The notes: generated by a model from the sequence alone, not told the origin. A stretch of DNA of 64,000 bases from Apteryx mantelli (GCF_036417845.1 NC_089981.1:65437268-65501267), one strand, 5' to 3'; shown: positions 1 through 35,288, counted from the stretch's first letter. Numbers and translations: made by a program.

Positions 1-794
1 GTGTGGCACACTGTCCCCACCAACACACACCTCTGGGAGGGCGCGATGTGTTGCACACAATGGAGGCTTTCTGCAGGCCAGGAAGGAGACTGCTTGATTT
101 CTGCCTGAAAGAGGTTTTGTTTTTTCTTTGTTTTCCTTTCCAAAGCTTCAGTTTTAACTCAAGGCCCACAGCCCATCACAACCATTTTTGTAGCTTAAGG
201 CCAGGTCCTGTGGTTCAGGTCTGCTCCATGGGCTTTGGCCAAACTTGTCTGGTTTTATCAGCCTCTGTCTTCTCTTTCTGGAGCAGCTCATTCTGGGCCC
301 AGCTAGACTTTATTGTGCACTTTTCAAGAAGCAGTTTCTTGGAGCAGGAACCCTGAAAACAAACAAACAATTAGTGGGATCCCTGCTGCTATAAACACGT
401 TCCTGTGAAATCCCGCATTCATCCCTGAGATGCAGGCTGCGCTCACCCTCCCTGTCCCCAGGCAGCTAACCATGCAAGGCTCCCTTTGAAATGTCATTCA
501 CAGTAAAAAGGTCTCTGCACTGCCTCCCCCCCTGCTCATTTGGGGCAAAGACGAAGGTCAGCAGGGGCAAGCACATGCTGACAACATCGCACCTAAGAAA
601 ATAGGGGCACAGGTCTGTCTGTATATGAATTAACTTAGCTATGAGTCAGATGTCAGAGAACTGGTACAGCTGAGACATATGAAGCTCTTCTTTTTTTCTT
701 TCTTTTCTTTGGCATGCTGGCAAATTAAGGCAAGATAAATCAGCCGGTCAAGAAGTCTAGGTTTTAAAGCAGAGGGCCAAGATACAGGTCGAGA

Positions 795-905
795 CTCTAG
801 CTTGCTAGAAACTTACCGTGTGACCTTGAGTAATGTCTCCAGTTCTTAGTGCCTCCTTTCCACATCTGCAAAATTAAGATATTAATTCTTCCTGTTTCCC
901 CTCCT
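795..905 (+). repeat. Ancient MIR/CORE-SINE relic
   Basis: The segment follows the remembered MIR-type core in sense orientation: a 'cttac..tgtgacctt' block, then a pyrimidine-rich 'gtgcctc.tttcc.catctg.aaaat' block. Spacing and order of the blocks fit an old degraded copy. Identification is from memory of the consensus, without alignment scores. Confidence 0.6.
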
Positions 906-1300
906 TTGTCTATGGGATTTCTATAGCTCAGGAGTTTTTGGAGCAGAGCTCAACATCCAGCACAGCAGGGGCCTCGTCTCAGGGCATGAAGCATTAGGCC
1001 CGTTATACACAGTAGTAACTATTGACTGCCATGCCAGAGTAGGAGTGATTTTTTTCTGTGCTGCTTTTTCTGCACAGCTGAGCTCAGTCTGTTCCCCCCA
1101 CTCTGGACTGGGATCCAAGCAACAATGTTTTTGATGTTGCAGAAAGCTAGTGGAAAGCTCAGAGTGACAAAGCATCCTTCACTGAGAGGAGCCGTCTGCT
1201 CCTCTTCAGACAGGGGCCAGCAATGGCGCCAAGCAGCTGTGGAGCAGAGCCATGTGTTGGACTCACAGATAAACCTTGACAGATGTGCAGCCAGCAGAAT

Positions 1301-1340
1301 GAGAAAAGAGTGAGAGAGAGAGAGAGAGAGAGAGGGAGGG
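1301..1340. repeat. (GA)n microsatellite
   Basis: Uninterrupted GA dinucleotides occupy roughly 1312-1334, flanked by impure purine sequence. It is a simple repeat with no visible coding role and is probably length-polymorphic. Confidence 0.9.
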
Positions 1341-1799
1341 AAAACAGCTGGAAATAGCAAGAGCTTGGAAATGGTCAGAATTTATGTAACAAATTAACAG
1401 CAACAGAAAGTTGTGATCCCTGGAAAGCTTTGCATATCCCTCTGCTATCATTTGCTTTCAGCTAGGGAGGCTGTAGCCAGGAAACATTTTGTCAATCAAA
1501 TTCCCAGCTGCAGTGATGCTGTTTTGTCACCCACTCCCATGTTCAACACCTGCTTAAAGCAGTAAGGTCGGCAGGCACCCAGATACCGCTAGGCTGCATG
1601 TGGAATAAAACCTGGCTTCAAGGTTCAGATACTTCTCAGCACTGACCCTGATGATCTGCTCTTAGGAGAAGTTTTCTTCACTGTGACCAGACTTTCACAT
1701 ACTTGTGGCCATGATGGAGTGCTCAGGATAATATCTTTTAGCTAGAATTCTTGCAGCACTTTCCAGACATCCCTTTGTCTCCCATTCTGAAGACATCAG

Positions 1800-2030
1800 T
1801 TCCTGTCTACCTTGTGCTATTAGTTTTATTTCAGCGGCACTTTGCAATTTTGTCAGCACTCAAGGCATGGTAGAGAAATGCCTTGTCCTAAAGAATTTAG
1901 AGACTAACCAGAGAAAATAAGAGGTGGGGGAAGATGATGTAAGTTAATAGACATGTGGAAAAGTGATGTTGCTTGCTGAAAGTCATACAATAAGGCATGG
2001 GCAGAACAATGAAAAATAGTATTTCACCGT
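1800..2030 (-). repeat. Ancient amniote CORE-SINE / L2-like composite relic
   Basis: Read on the plus strand, a 'tattag.tttattt' block and a 'cct.aaagaatttagaga' block (compare the familiar 'ccaaagagcttacaatct') precede a purine-rich GGTGGGGGA stretch. After these comes an 'aaagtcatacaataaggcatgggcaga' type block resembling the 'ggtcacacagcaagtcagtggcaga' core. The order matches the reverse complement of a composite repeat common in turtle, crocodile and bird genomes. The copy is diverged; assignment is from memory. Confidence 0.45.
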
Positions 2031-2453
2031 TTTTTATGCTGTGGTTCCATCTATTGATCTATGCCATCTTCCAGCCTCTGACTAGCACACAATCTACATC
2101 CACCTACACCACCATCTTCACCTATATCTACACCTCTCTCCAAGGCCACTTTTGGAGTGTGAAGCCTTGAGATGATTCAGAAACACAGGGAAACCAGAGG
2201 CTGTTGAAGGATAGCCCTAAAGCTAAGTACCCAAATCCCTTCAAACCTGAAATGGCTGTTCTGCACCAAACTCACACACTTGCATATGTGGTGCTGCAGC
2301 CATCTAGTTGGGATTCCCATGGGATGAAGTTTCCAAGCATCACAGACCAGACAAACTGGTAACAAAAATGTTTATTTTTAAGAGCTGTCTATAATATATA
2401 TATTTGGGGGAGGTGGGAGGGTGAGGCGGGGGTAAAGACTCTATATTCAGTTT

Positions 2454-2502
2454 ACACACATGCGCACACACACACACACACACACACCCCCACACACACA
2501 CC
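2454..2502. repeat. (CA)n microsatellite
   Basis: Two CA tracts are separated by a short CCCC interruption. This simple repeat lies just right of an AT-rich patch (2390-2405). No gene is attached to it. Confidence 0.9.
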
Positions 2503-3080
2503 TCAACATTACAGTCCCTATCCACCAGCATCACTTGCCCCTGTTCTTAAGCTATCATCGTCATCATCACAAACAATGAATACTGTGTATGAATGAACCA
2601 GATAATTTAACGTGCTAGGACTGTGCAAAGCACTTGGAAAGAATACTAATCCTGAACCTTCTGCACCACCTCACAATTGAAGGCTTTGGGATTGAATCAC
2701 TACTATTAAAGCAATTGAAAGTACCCTAGTTTGCATCCTTCTCCTTCTCTGCTTTCTTCTGACTGGGAATGGGAACATCAAAAAGTCACCAGGCCAGGAA
2801 AATCAGATTCCTCTGAGCCTTCATGATAAGCTGGAAATTGCCATCTGCAACATTCAGAAATTTCTGCATGTATCTCTGCTATTGAAGTTTGCCTGACACC
2901 ATCAAATGCAAATGGTAAGAGAAGGAAGCAAATCCACCAGGGTCCTTGGAATACAGCTGTGGCTAGAGGCACAAAGTATGCAGCATTAAATATGGTGTCG
3001 CCCCTCTCAAACAAAGCAAAACTTTCTGGCAACGTACACTTCAGTCCCAATGGAACGACATCAGCAATACATACATATTA

Positions 3081-3126
3081 AATAAAGTGCTTTATTGCAG
3101 AGTCAGAATAAAGAATTATTCTTTAT
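3081..3126. other. Two adjacent palindromes carrying poly(A) signals on both strands
   Basis: At 3081-3096, 7-bp arms AATAAAG/CTTTATT flank a 2-base centre. At 3108-3126, 9-bp arms ATAAAGAAT/ATTCTTTAT flank one base. AATAAA is present on the plus strand (3081, 3107) and, as TTTATT, on the minus strand (3091-3096). This could serve as a distal poly(A) site for ISM2 or for a plus-strand gene to the left, but it may simply reflect AT-rich composition. Confidence 0.5.
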
Positions 3127-4109
3127 GAATTTTCTTAGGAATAAAAGACTTTATATATATTATACATATAAAATAATAAACTTAAGGAATGGAAACTAAG
3201 AGATTCATCACTTAAATAGCAGTGGGCTGGACAGAATCTTTGATGGGATATAAATATAAATGCTTGCTTCATCTCTGCTTTTCTTATGGTGCTGCTTGTG
3301 TGAGGAACAACACCGCTTCTTGTTTCTCATGCTTCAGTTCATGCCTGTATCTTCCAAACCGCAGAGACAGCAAGCCACTTGGCTTTCAACCAGGTTTTAG
3401 TGGGGGGCTCAATGCAAGAAAGTTTTCTACCTGCTCTTAGACAGGAACTGCATTTGTTACAGAAATTATAGTTTCATTTGGGGGGGGGGTATGTTGGTTG
3501 ACATATGCAGTATAAACAGGGAGAGGGTGCAATTCCTCGGTAACATTCCTTATTATAAGAGAACCTTCTCAGACACCAGTCAGTGTAAGAAAGAAATTGG
3601 CTGACCTACTGAAAGTCTTTCCAGAAAGATTATTTGCAGACATCCTGCTTCCACGTGTAGGTTCAATATTGGACTCATGTTTAATGGGAGGTTATTTTAA
3701 AGAAGTCTATGTATTGATTCTAGACAAACTTGTCTGAGAGTCCTCTGATGTTAGTGATGACATTTGAAATGGGAGAGAAAATATAAGGATGCTCTATTGG
3801 ATGACAAAAGATAACAAGCTCATCCTTCCATAACCTCAGCCACTCAATCTGTCAGCTTCCTATACAAATGTCTCCATGTCTTCCTCAGTAAGCCCCCTTC
3901 ACATGTGTGTGATACGCTTCCAGAATCAAGCCACTCAATCACTGTCATCCCCTCATTACCGCCTCCTTGTGAATTCTCTCTTTGCAGGAAACCAGTCAAC
4001 AAATGACCACTTGGGCTAGGGAGCATGTAATGGTCACTGATATTTACTAGAATCTGGGTCTTCATCCATGCTTACTTGGTTGTATCTTCCTTCTCACCCT
4101 TTGCATGAT

Positions 4110-4230
4110 ATGTGTCATCTTAGACTGCATGCTTTTTGGGAAAAGCACTATGCCTGCTTATGTTTTGATAGCACCCGTAACTTGGCCTGTGGCTATGAGT
4201 TATGTAATAGTTAAACAAGAATAGTTCAGT
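4110..4230 (+). repeat. Ancient amniote SINE/LINE 3' tail relic
   Basis: Blocks 'ttagactgcatgctttttggga' and 'tgatagcacccgtaacttgg' parallel a widespread amniote repeat tail remembered as 'tagactgtgagctctttggg...tgtacagcacctagcaca'. The copy is old and incomplete. The same family is seen at 24364-24434 (reverse) and 56715-56840. Confidence 0.5.
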
Positions 4231-5286
4231 GATCATTTCATACATGCTTTTGTTTTACCAGCAATGAAGTCCTATGCACCGATAACCAAGGATGCAATAT
4301 TCTATAAATAACAAAGGCAAAAGGATCAACAGATACAAGATAGTCCTAGAAAGACTCCCTGCAGAGCCAACAGCTTGGATATTTACTGGCTCTGGAGAAA
4401 GCTGTTCAGATGAGGACAGAAACAGCACAGAACACTCAATCTTCTGAACCTACATGGATGCCATTGCATCTAACAGCATTCTGCAGAAAAATATGGAGTA
4501 ACCAACCACCTTGGTTAAAGTCTTTAATCTAAAAATGATTCCAGCCTTCTTTATTTTTGCTTGACTTCCTCTTTTATTTCTTCTGTTGCATAAAGTTTCT
4601 GCCAGGTTTAGCTACACAATGCCCAGAGATAAAGATGTTCAACCTAGTTTCTTTGTGGGAAGTTTGGGAGCTTTGAAGTTCATTCACAAAATGCGCTGGG
4701 AGAAAACTGCCAAGGACCTGTGAAAAGCTGGAAAGCCCAGGCAAGACCAAGGTGGCGATGGAGTGTCATATTTGTGATCTGCAGACTCCAAGAATTAATG
4801 ACACCTTTGTTAGCATATGTACTTCTTCCTCAATTGAAGCCACTTTGATGTAGTCCAAACTTGACTCTCCTGTGACACATCAACTCTTCTTCTACATGCT
4901 CGCCTTTCCATCAAAGCAACAGCAATGGAAATGGCAGAGGTCTGTATGGAGAGCTGGTAACTGCTCTAGGGCTCTTCCAGCTGCACAGGACACAACCACC
5001 TCAGGGAGAAGGATGCACACAGGTGAAGAATGACCCACAGCAATGAGACGAGATGGAAGAATGGGGAAAACGGAGGCTATGTGGAAAGCTTTCTTGTTGC
5101 TCAGGGTAGGGGAGGAGTTCAACCACTTCATCCCTTTCCTTGCTCCTGCAGCTGACACTCTCACCCTGCACCTGGCATTGCATGGAGAAAATAGTCCCAT
5201 ACGCAGAGACTGACAGTAGATGCTAGGCAGAGGCAGCCCAAGTCTCACAGGCGCACCTCAGCCAAGCGGCAAGGCTGAAGAATGTC

Positions 5287-6811
5287 ATGGTGTGACTACA
5301 GCTTGCTTTATTTGGGCTGCCTCTTGTTGGGTATCTGGGCAAATACACCACGGAGAAGGGCCAGAGTGCTGAACAGTAGACTAGAAACGGGGTAACATTT
5401 GGTGCTCACAGTGCTGAATGATTTGTTCCCATCACCATGGGAAACTGGCTCCTGAGATCTAATGAGAGTGGAAAACAGCCAATATGGGCATTGCAGTGGC
5501 CCCCAGCTGTCTCACCTGCAAAACCATGTGGTAGCAATGTGGCATGTTGACTAAAAGGAATTAGTTTGAGGTCAAATCTCTGCTCCCTAAAATCACCCAT
5601 GAGAACCCAGGATGAGCTGTAGTAGCTGGAGCGTGCCTCAGCCATGGACAGTCTGGTGAGAGGTGTAGAGATCCTGCCCGGGGTTGGTTTGTAAAGGTGA
5701 GTGGAAACTCTAGGACCAAACTGGGACCCGGGCCCTGAGCTGCCCCAATCAAGCAGGACACAAGCTCCAAGTGAACTGCTGTGTCGTAAGACTAACACTC
5801 ACTGAGCAGCCAGGTGGGCATCTCAGGCTCAGGGAGGAGCACCAGGGCTCAAACAGCCCTGGAGAGAAAGGGAAGCAGCCTTGGCAGGACAACCTCCGGG
5901 CAGCAACAGGGGATGCAGCTTATCTGCTCCCTTTAACCAAAACGCTGTGGTACTGCTGTTTTCTTTCATGGCCAAAACTGCTGTGGCAAGGTCATCTTGC
6001 AAAGGGACCCCACGCAGTCAGTCTCTTCTTGTCCCACCCACCTTCAGGAGCCCATGAAACCCTCTTAGGCCTCTCCCTGTTACTTCCCAACCATGAATGC
6101 AAAAAGCAGACAAGAGGGGAGGCCCCTGCTCTACATATTGCTGGGACAGCCCTGCAGCTCCTAGTAGAGTCCACTCCAAGTTTTAGAATAGAGCCAGCAC
6201 ATGCCAAGGCTGGTGTACAGGCATGACCAAGCAGATCCTCCTGCACCCAGCCAGCTCCTCAGATGCAGTGTGAAACCAACATGAATTGAGGCCATTTCAC
6301 CCTGCAGACCCTCAGCTCACAGGCTACATTGAAAAATGGCAGAGAATGCTTTAGAAGTAGTAAATGGGGGCAGCCCCCCTTTCACTTTACACTCATCACT
6401 ACCTCCCATTCCCTCCAGCTTCCCCCTCTCCAGCCCAGGGATCCCCTGGGCTCTGTGCTACCCACAGGGAAGTGATGGTGTGAGATCTGCCCCCCAGGTG
6501 GCACAGCAGGGATCACCCAGTGATAAACTCCTCTGCCCTTGGAAATCAGAAAGGAACCGATGCACCCTTCTGAAAAGACAAGATGGACGCTAAATCCTCC
6601 CCCCTCTGCCTGGCACCAAGAAGGAGCCTGTGAGCAGGGCCTGGGGCTTTGCCGGGCTGCTGCATTCCCAAGTAAGGGATATGCGAGGGATGACTGCAGC
6701 CATTACAGCCTGCTGGCCTGGGCTGCGGTAGGAGCCACCAGCTGCCAGGGGCTCCCCCGAGGTTGCATGGGAGACCTGCTGCCCCGTTGCTCCTCTGAGC
6801 GTGGCGAGTGG
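5287..6811 (-). other. ISM2: Probable ISM2 3' UTR
   Basis: This stretch follows the ISM2 stop codon (6814-6812). The first canonical AATAAA on the minus strand after the stop is at 5312-5307, which would give a 3' UTR of about 1.5 kb. No other poly(A) hexamer was seen between. Open frames here on both strands are not recognisable proteins. The cleavage site is inferred. Confidence 0.5.
5307..5312 (-). terminator. ISM2: Candidate ISM2 poly(A) signal (AATAAA)
   Basis: TTTATT on the plus strand gives AATAAA on the transcribed strand, the first canonical signal after the ISM2 stop codon. The sequence downstream on the transcript has some GT-containing stretches. A further candidate lies in the palindrome near 3091. 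Confidence 0.5.
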
Positions 6812-29662
<22,851 letters not shown>

Positions 29663-29666
29663 CTCT

Positions 29667-29682
29667 CCCTCCCCTCCCTCCC
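29667..29682 (-). promoter_or_regulatory. ISM2: G-quadruplex-prone tract just before the ISM2 start codon
   Basis: On the transcript strand GGGAGGGAGGGGAGGG ends four bases (AGAG) before the ATG. Four G-runs with one-base loops are the classic pattern for a very stable quadruplex. It would lie in the 5' UTR and could affect translation start. Confidence 0.6.
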
Positions 29683-29716
29683 TCTCGCCCCACCTCGCAC
29701 ACACGAGGCAGGCAGC

Positions 29717-29740
29717 ACGCACGCACACACACACACACCC
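29717..29740. repeat. (CA)n/(TG)n microsatellite in the ISM2 5' UTR
   Basis: GCACGCACGC followed by CA repeats lies about 55-80 bases upstream of the start codon, within the probable 5' UTR. Confidence 0.8.
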
Positions 29741-30004
29741 GCCCTGCTACGGCCGGATACTGCAAAGTCAGTCCCTTAAGGAGAAAGGGAGCGGAGCAAG
29801 GCAAAGCCGCGGGGAGGGCGCGGGGCGCTGCGGCGGGCGGCGGCGAGCCGCGCCGGGCGGGCGGGGGCTGCGGCGGCCGCCCGGCCGCTCCGCTCCCTCT
29901 GATCTCTCTCGCAGTTTGCTGAGCACGTTTCGGTTTCGCTGCTCTCCCCGGGCTCGCCTCCCGGTGCCACTGATGCTGAAGGATAACTCTGAAAAGCTTC
30001 ACAA

Positions 30005-30018
30005 GGGGGGGGGGGGGG
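30005..30018. repeat. G14 homopolymer upstream of ISM2
   Basis: An uninterrupted run of 14 G on the plus strand (C on the transcript strand), about 345 bases upstream of the ISM2 ATG, in the promoter or 5' UTR. Confidence 0.9.
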
Positions 30019-30691
30019 AGGACTTCTCCTCCCCACCCCCCTTTCTAATCCTTCTGGCAATCTGATTTCTTTTTCTCCTCTTCTCCTCCCCCACCGGAGC
30101 CACTCCCTGGTACAGCCGAGTCTCTTCGGGCAACTCCAGGCACCGGTGCGTGCCTGCCCCACGGCAGCTCCCCGCCTTTAGCCAGTAAAAGGCTCCTGTT
30201 TGCATGAGGCGCGATCAAGCCCCTCCCGGGCGAGCGCAGCGGCGGGGCAGCAGCCGGCTCCGGGCACGGCCCCGCGCGCCCCAGCGCCGCCGGGGAGCTC
30301 TCGGCGGTGCCAGACTTCCCCCTCCGGGGCTCAGGCGGCCGCTCCTCCCCTCCCGGGCACTGCACCGCCCGGGCCGCCGCAACCCTCTCCCCGGCGGTGC
30401 CCCGCAGGGCGCTGCCCCTGTCGCATGGCGGAACCGGCGCGGCGCGGCGCGGCGCGGCGGGCTCTTTGTTCCGCTCCTCGCGCGACGCCCCCGGGCCGCG
30501 GCTCGCCTCCGCGGCGCCGGCCTGGCACGGGCCCCGCAGCACCGGCGCCTTCCCCCGCGCGGGTGCCGCCGCAGGAGCCCTGCGGCAGCGCCGGGGCAGC
30601 GCCCTCTCGCCGCCGCCCCGGGCCGGGCGCGCCCGCCCGCAGGCTCCGCCGCGGCCCCGGCCGCAGCCCGCAGCGCCCGGCCGCGGCCGCA

Positions 30692-30716
30692 TGACGTGGG
30701 CGGGAGGGAGGGAGGG
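30692..30716. promoter_or_regulatory. ISM2: CRE-like site with adjoining GC box and G-run cluster
   Basis: TGACGTGG (one base from the TGACGTCA consensus) runs into GGGCGGGAGGGAGGGAGGG at 30698-30716, which combines a GC box with a quadruplex-type pattern. It is about 1 kb upstream of the ISM2 start codon within the CpG island. Function is inferred. Confidence 0.4.
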
Positions 30717-31120
30717 CGAGAGGGAGCCGCCCGCGCCGGCATGAATGAGCGAGCGGGCGCATGAATGGGGCCGCGCAGGCAGCGGGCGGGGAAGCGCCGC
30801 ACGCGCGGCGGAGGCAGGGAGGGAGGGAAGGGGCAGCGGCAGCAGCTGCGCGGCGCCTTCAAAGCGGGCAGAAAGGCTCGGGTGCGCGGGGCCGGCCGGC
30901 CTGCCCCCGCCTTGCCGAGCGGGAGCTAGGGGCCGCGGCTCACGGGGCTGCTGAGCGCGGCAGGCGGCGGGGGAGCCGGACTGCAGCGCCAGGAACGGGG
31001 CTCCGGGGCTGGAGCAGCCCCGCTGGGGAGCGGGATGGAGCAGCTCTCACCCGGCACAGCTCTGCGCCAAGCAGAAACAGGGCTCTGCGCCGGCGTCAAA
31101 GCTCCAGCTGCTCCCGCGCT

Positions 31121-32109
31121 GCAGGAGCAAGTTTCTGTCCCTTGAAGTAAGTCTTCATTCATTAACCAGCTCTCTCCTGCTCACAACATCTTTTCTAGCC
31201 CTCAGAGCCCCTCAGAAATATGGTGTAGGTATTTACTAATGGCCTAGTAAGCATCTTTCCCAGGATCTTCACAGGGGGTCATCAGCTCTCAAATTAGGGA
31301 AAAACACCAAAAGGCACACTTTGAGGGGAAAAAAAGCCAACACTGGCATAGATTGGGAAAAGGGATGCCCAGCAGGGGAAAAGGAAGATTGACATTGCTA
31401 CAGTAGTGTTAGCACAACCCAGCAATCACACATGAGCTGATTCATGCACCCACAGCTGAAAACAGTACTTGAACCTCTTTTTCAAATACCAACATCTGGT
31501 TTATGCAAACTTAGGGCTGAGATGAATGGAAGGGAATGTTTAAAACAAACCACAGACTGCAAGACAGATGTGAGGTCAAGAATCCCCTGAGAGATGGATC
31601 AAGAAGCCCTTTCAAACATTTCATTAGCAGCATGACAGCTGATAACAGTCAGACACTCTCAGTACTGGTGGGAACCCACTTCGACAGCACTGAAGGCCAG
31701 CAATGCACCTTCCGCGAGGAGCCAGCTTTACGGGGCTAGCGCAGAGCCCACTTCCTGGCCCTCGTGAGACCACTGCGTGTCAGGAACCTCTGGAGCCCCG
31801 TCGCTCCGCAAGAGAAGTGGCTTCTCTAGACTCTGCATCAGTAACTGGAGGGTTGTTGTTGAACCATGGACCAGAGACTGATAAGAAACAGCTAAACATG
31901 CATCTCACATGCAAGGTTTGCTGGCTCTGGAGTCCAAGGACAGAGGGGAACACTGATCTGTCTGACCTCTGAAACAGGCTACAGTTTTACCCAGCCATTC
32001 CAGTATGAAACTCCATTTTGGGGGAGTTGTTTTTTTTTGTTGTTTTTTTGGGGTGATGCAGTAATAGGGCACAAATCTCATTAGCATTAAGAAAAAATCA
32101 CAATATAAC
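31121..32109. other. Spacer between SPTLC2 3' end and ISM2 promoter
   Basis: About 1 kb of unremarkable sequence with a T-rich patch at 32030-32050. I see no gene or clear repeat. The short spacing places the end of SPTLC2 transcription close to the ISM2 promoter. Confidence 0.6.
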
Positions 32110-32128
32110 CATGGCTTTTTTTGAATTC

Positions 32129-32134
32129 TTTATT
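32129..32134 (-). terminator. SPTLC2: Candidate distal SPTLC2 poly(A) signal
   Basis: TTTATT on the plus strand (AATAAA in the transcript). The next 60 transcript bases include TATTGTGATTTTTTC, a T/GT-rich downstream element. It is the last canonical signal before the ISM2 CpG island. Confidence 0.5.
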
Positions 32135-35100
32135 AAGCAGAACATAGAATATATTTGAATGGATTTTTTCCAAGCAATTTTTTCTCCTTTTTTTTTTTAA
32201 ATATGCATTGTTACCTTTTTAAAGCCAATGTACCATCCATTTATCTTTTCTCTGCCCACAGAGCATCCAACTTCATGTTAATTCTGAGTGTAAAAAAAAT
32301 TAGACATCTGGCATAAAATATTTTGGGGGGGATCCCATTTAAAAATTTTATCTAAAATGTTTTATCTACAAAAAAATCCAATATATATGTACATTATAGC
32401 AACACAGAGGCGTAGGAATACAGTGCAATTTAAGACTAAGTGCAGTGACTTGGTGGTAATTCTGCCCAGGGCCTGTGGAAATGTGGGCCACCGTTGGCTT
32501 TGGGGCTGCTAGCCTAAAGCCTCAGGCTCCAACGTTACTCTGACCTCTCTCAAACTGTTCTGAAGTTAATGCTGGAAGGCTGGAGCTGCATTTAACTTAA
32601 TATACCATTAGGGGGTACCAGAAATACTGTCTGAACAGGATGAGATTTGGCAAAAAAAATAACACATTACAGTGTTCAGAGGGTTTGGTGCATGCTTCAC
32701 TTACCCATGGGTATTTTTGGAGCTGCACCAATCCTTGGCATATTCAAGTGAGACCTGCTCATCTACTGTTAAGGAAATTAATTTGTTAGCTGCCACTGCT
32801 TCTGAATTCCCTGACCCTCTCAATAATTCTCCTGCTTTCAGGGGCCTAGGAACAAGTTAGCAATCCTTGCTACATAGGAGCATGGGTGCAGAGAACTGCA
32901 CTATTTTTGGCCTTCACATACAGGTGCCTCTTCTGCTCTTTAAACAGCAGATGGCCAGGGTCAAGCACAAATTGAGCTGAACCTCTCCCTCCCTCCTAAG
33001 AAAACAGCAGCACATATTGCTTAACTAAGAGCACAATATCTGTGGGTTAAAATCCACTGCATTCTTCAGGGTCATTTTTAATTTAAATTCTTCATACCAA
33101 GAGTCACAGTTTAAGGCCTTCAACACACACCACCATACAGTCATCTTTTGCTCCTTCACCCAGCCCCTTTTGGGGATGTAAACAGAACAGCTCCAATCTT
33201 TGCACTAAACACTTCTCTTTTTAATGAAAGATGAAGCTTGATACTTCACACAAACACTTCATTGGTATGCTTTAGATTCATATCCAAATTTTTGAACAGG
33301 AAAACAACTTGCAAGACTGGGAATGTTTACAGGAACACAAGCCATTACAATTACATCTGAGGTTTTGTTTTTGTTTTATGTTTTCCTTTCAAAACTATGT
33401 CCAAGTTATATAGGTCATGAGACTGGTGCTTTTCCCAAACAGTGATCCAATACCACTTGGGTGTTAGGACTAGTGGTGAAGCCAGCAATTTACCAAGTGA
33501 GGGGTCATATTAGGCATTCACAGGCAGCCCAATGCTTCACTCATATTAGAACAGACTGCAGGTACCTCAAGTCTCTGTACAGAAGCTCCAGCCCACGCAG
33601 GCACCTGCATGCTTGGCTCCTTCACAGGTTGAGTATAAGTTGTAGTAATTTAGACTGAGCATTGTGTACTGGACTAAATCTCCACAAGTTTTATTTTGTG
33701 TGATGGAGCAAGGGGGCTTATGCATAGCACTCCAAGTACAACGCTGCAAGATATTCTCTTGGATGAAATGGACAACTCATGGCTTTCCTCCAACCTTTCC
33801 TATAATCTGCATGAATGGATAATATGGCTTCTAGATGAGAAAACTGCTGTAAGCCAAATACTTCTCCAAAGATGTAAAGAAATGAAAGTTTGCACAGAAA
33901 GAGAAGTATTTGTCTACTTCGTGTGGAAAAGTTTTAGAGAACTGTCCCTTTGAGCATGTAAAGTTGCATTCCTATTATATGGATCCTTGTTCCAGTACAC
34001 ATGAAAGATCCCTATACAGCTGAAAATAATTGATGATCGACTGCCCCTTTTCTCCATCTCTGCTGTATCAGGAAGCTAGATTTCCTTCATCCAAACAGCA
34101 CAGGGCTGGATCACTAATTTCACTGGAACACTCCCCTTTCCTGCAGTTCTGAGAGCGGGTACCACTTCTGTACTCTGAGAGGAAACAGCAAGAGGAGGAT
34201 AAACAATGCGATTCCTTCACTGAATTACTTCATCGCTCTGAAGTGTTTGGTCAGTTCACTCCCCAGTCTTTTTCTAAAGCAGAAGCATGCTACACTGGTA
34301 ACCCAAGAACCAGAACAGCTCCTTAAGGCTGCTCCTTAGAGAGGTAAAAATATAGCAACTAAACAAAAAGTGTTAAATATACCATATACACAGATACTAT
34401 ACAAAAGTTTGTGTCTTGTGTAAAAAAAAAAAAAAAGCCCTGAATATTTTGATACAAAAAAATAAAACAAAACTTTGTTTCCATCCTGCCAAAGGACTAA
34501 AGAGAAATTATGAATCAGGCTCCTTAACACAAAGGTTTCCTACGTGAGAAGGCCAGTTTCTAACAAGAAGCAGATCTCTCACTCTTCACTGATGCTCAGT
34601 AATAGGAGCTTCTCTATTTTCTTAAGAGTGAAAATGTAGTCACCAGCCTTAAACTAGAATGGTTATAAGCTCTTCACTCAGCTCAGCACAGGCAAAATGT
34701 TGCTTGCTGAGTTCTTCAGAGAGGTCCTGGAAAGGCAACTACTGTATGTTTATGAATAAGTTTAACCAGTATACAGTACAATGCAAAACCCTTTGGTCAA
34801 GAACAGCCTTCATTTTCTTTTCAGTTTTGTGTCTCTTAAGAAATACCGAGAGTCATTTTCAATTAGAAATTCTCAGAAAAGTTGGCAGGGACTGAAGTCT
34901 ATTTCTTAAGCAGCTTCTCTTCCTTTGTAATCTCTCAAGACTGGTTCTTTCATTTGCTTCTACTGCCAGGACTAAAAGGAGACAGATTTATAGCCAGTTT
35001 ATAACTGTCAAAATCAGCAATCCATTCCACACATCTTTGCCACCATTCATGCTGTAGGCTTGCCTTGGACAATACAAAAAGTAATGCTTGACTCCTTTAG

Positions 35101-35271
35101 TTGTGGGAACAAAGTTTTTCAGTAAACATGAAAAGATTTTCCTGGCTTTCATGCTCAGCGAATTACTAACTTAAAGTGCTAAATCTCAGACTCATAACTT
35201 ATTACATTTTCAGAAGCAGTTTCAACAGGTACCAGACTTTGGCAAAACAGGTTCCCCTGAATAACAGGCCT

Positions 35272-35288
35272 GGGGGGGGGGGGGGGGG
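35272..35288. repeat. G17 homopolymer
   Basis: Seventeen consecutive G on the plus strand, C17 in the SPTLC2 3' UTR transcript. Such a run is prone to sequencing and replication error, so its length is uncertain. Confidence 0.9.

Larger units (their letters stand above)
1..5284. other. Intergenic region downstream of ISM2
   Basis: No protein-coding exon could be recognised here on either strand. The open frames are short, start mostly at non-ATG codons and look like no family known to me. In human, AHSA1 ends close to the 3' side of ISM2 (recalled from memory), but no AHSA1-like C-terminus is visible, so that gene, if present, lies further left. The stretch holds several ancient SINE-like relics, GA and CA microsatellites, a G10 run at 3480-3489 and an AT-rich segment at 3065-3180 with palindromic poly(A) signals; these are listed separately. 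Confidence 0.6.

Noticed and set aside
1-5284. Possible AHSA1 3' end, expected from human gene order
   Set aside because: No frame resembles the AHSA1 C-terminus; the gene, if kept in order, lies left of the window.
5771-6226. 151-codon plus-strand open frame
   Set aside because: Lies opposite the probable ISM2 3' UTR; product not recognised and the opposite strand is also partly open.
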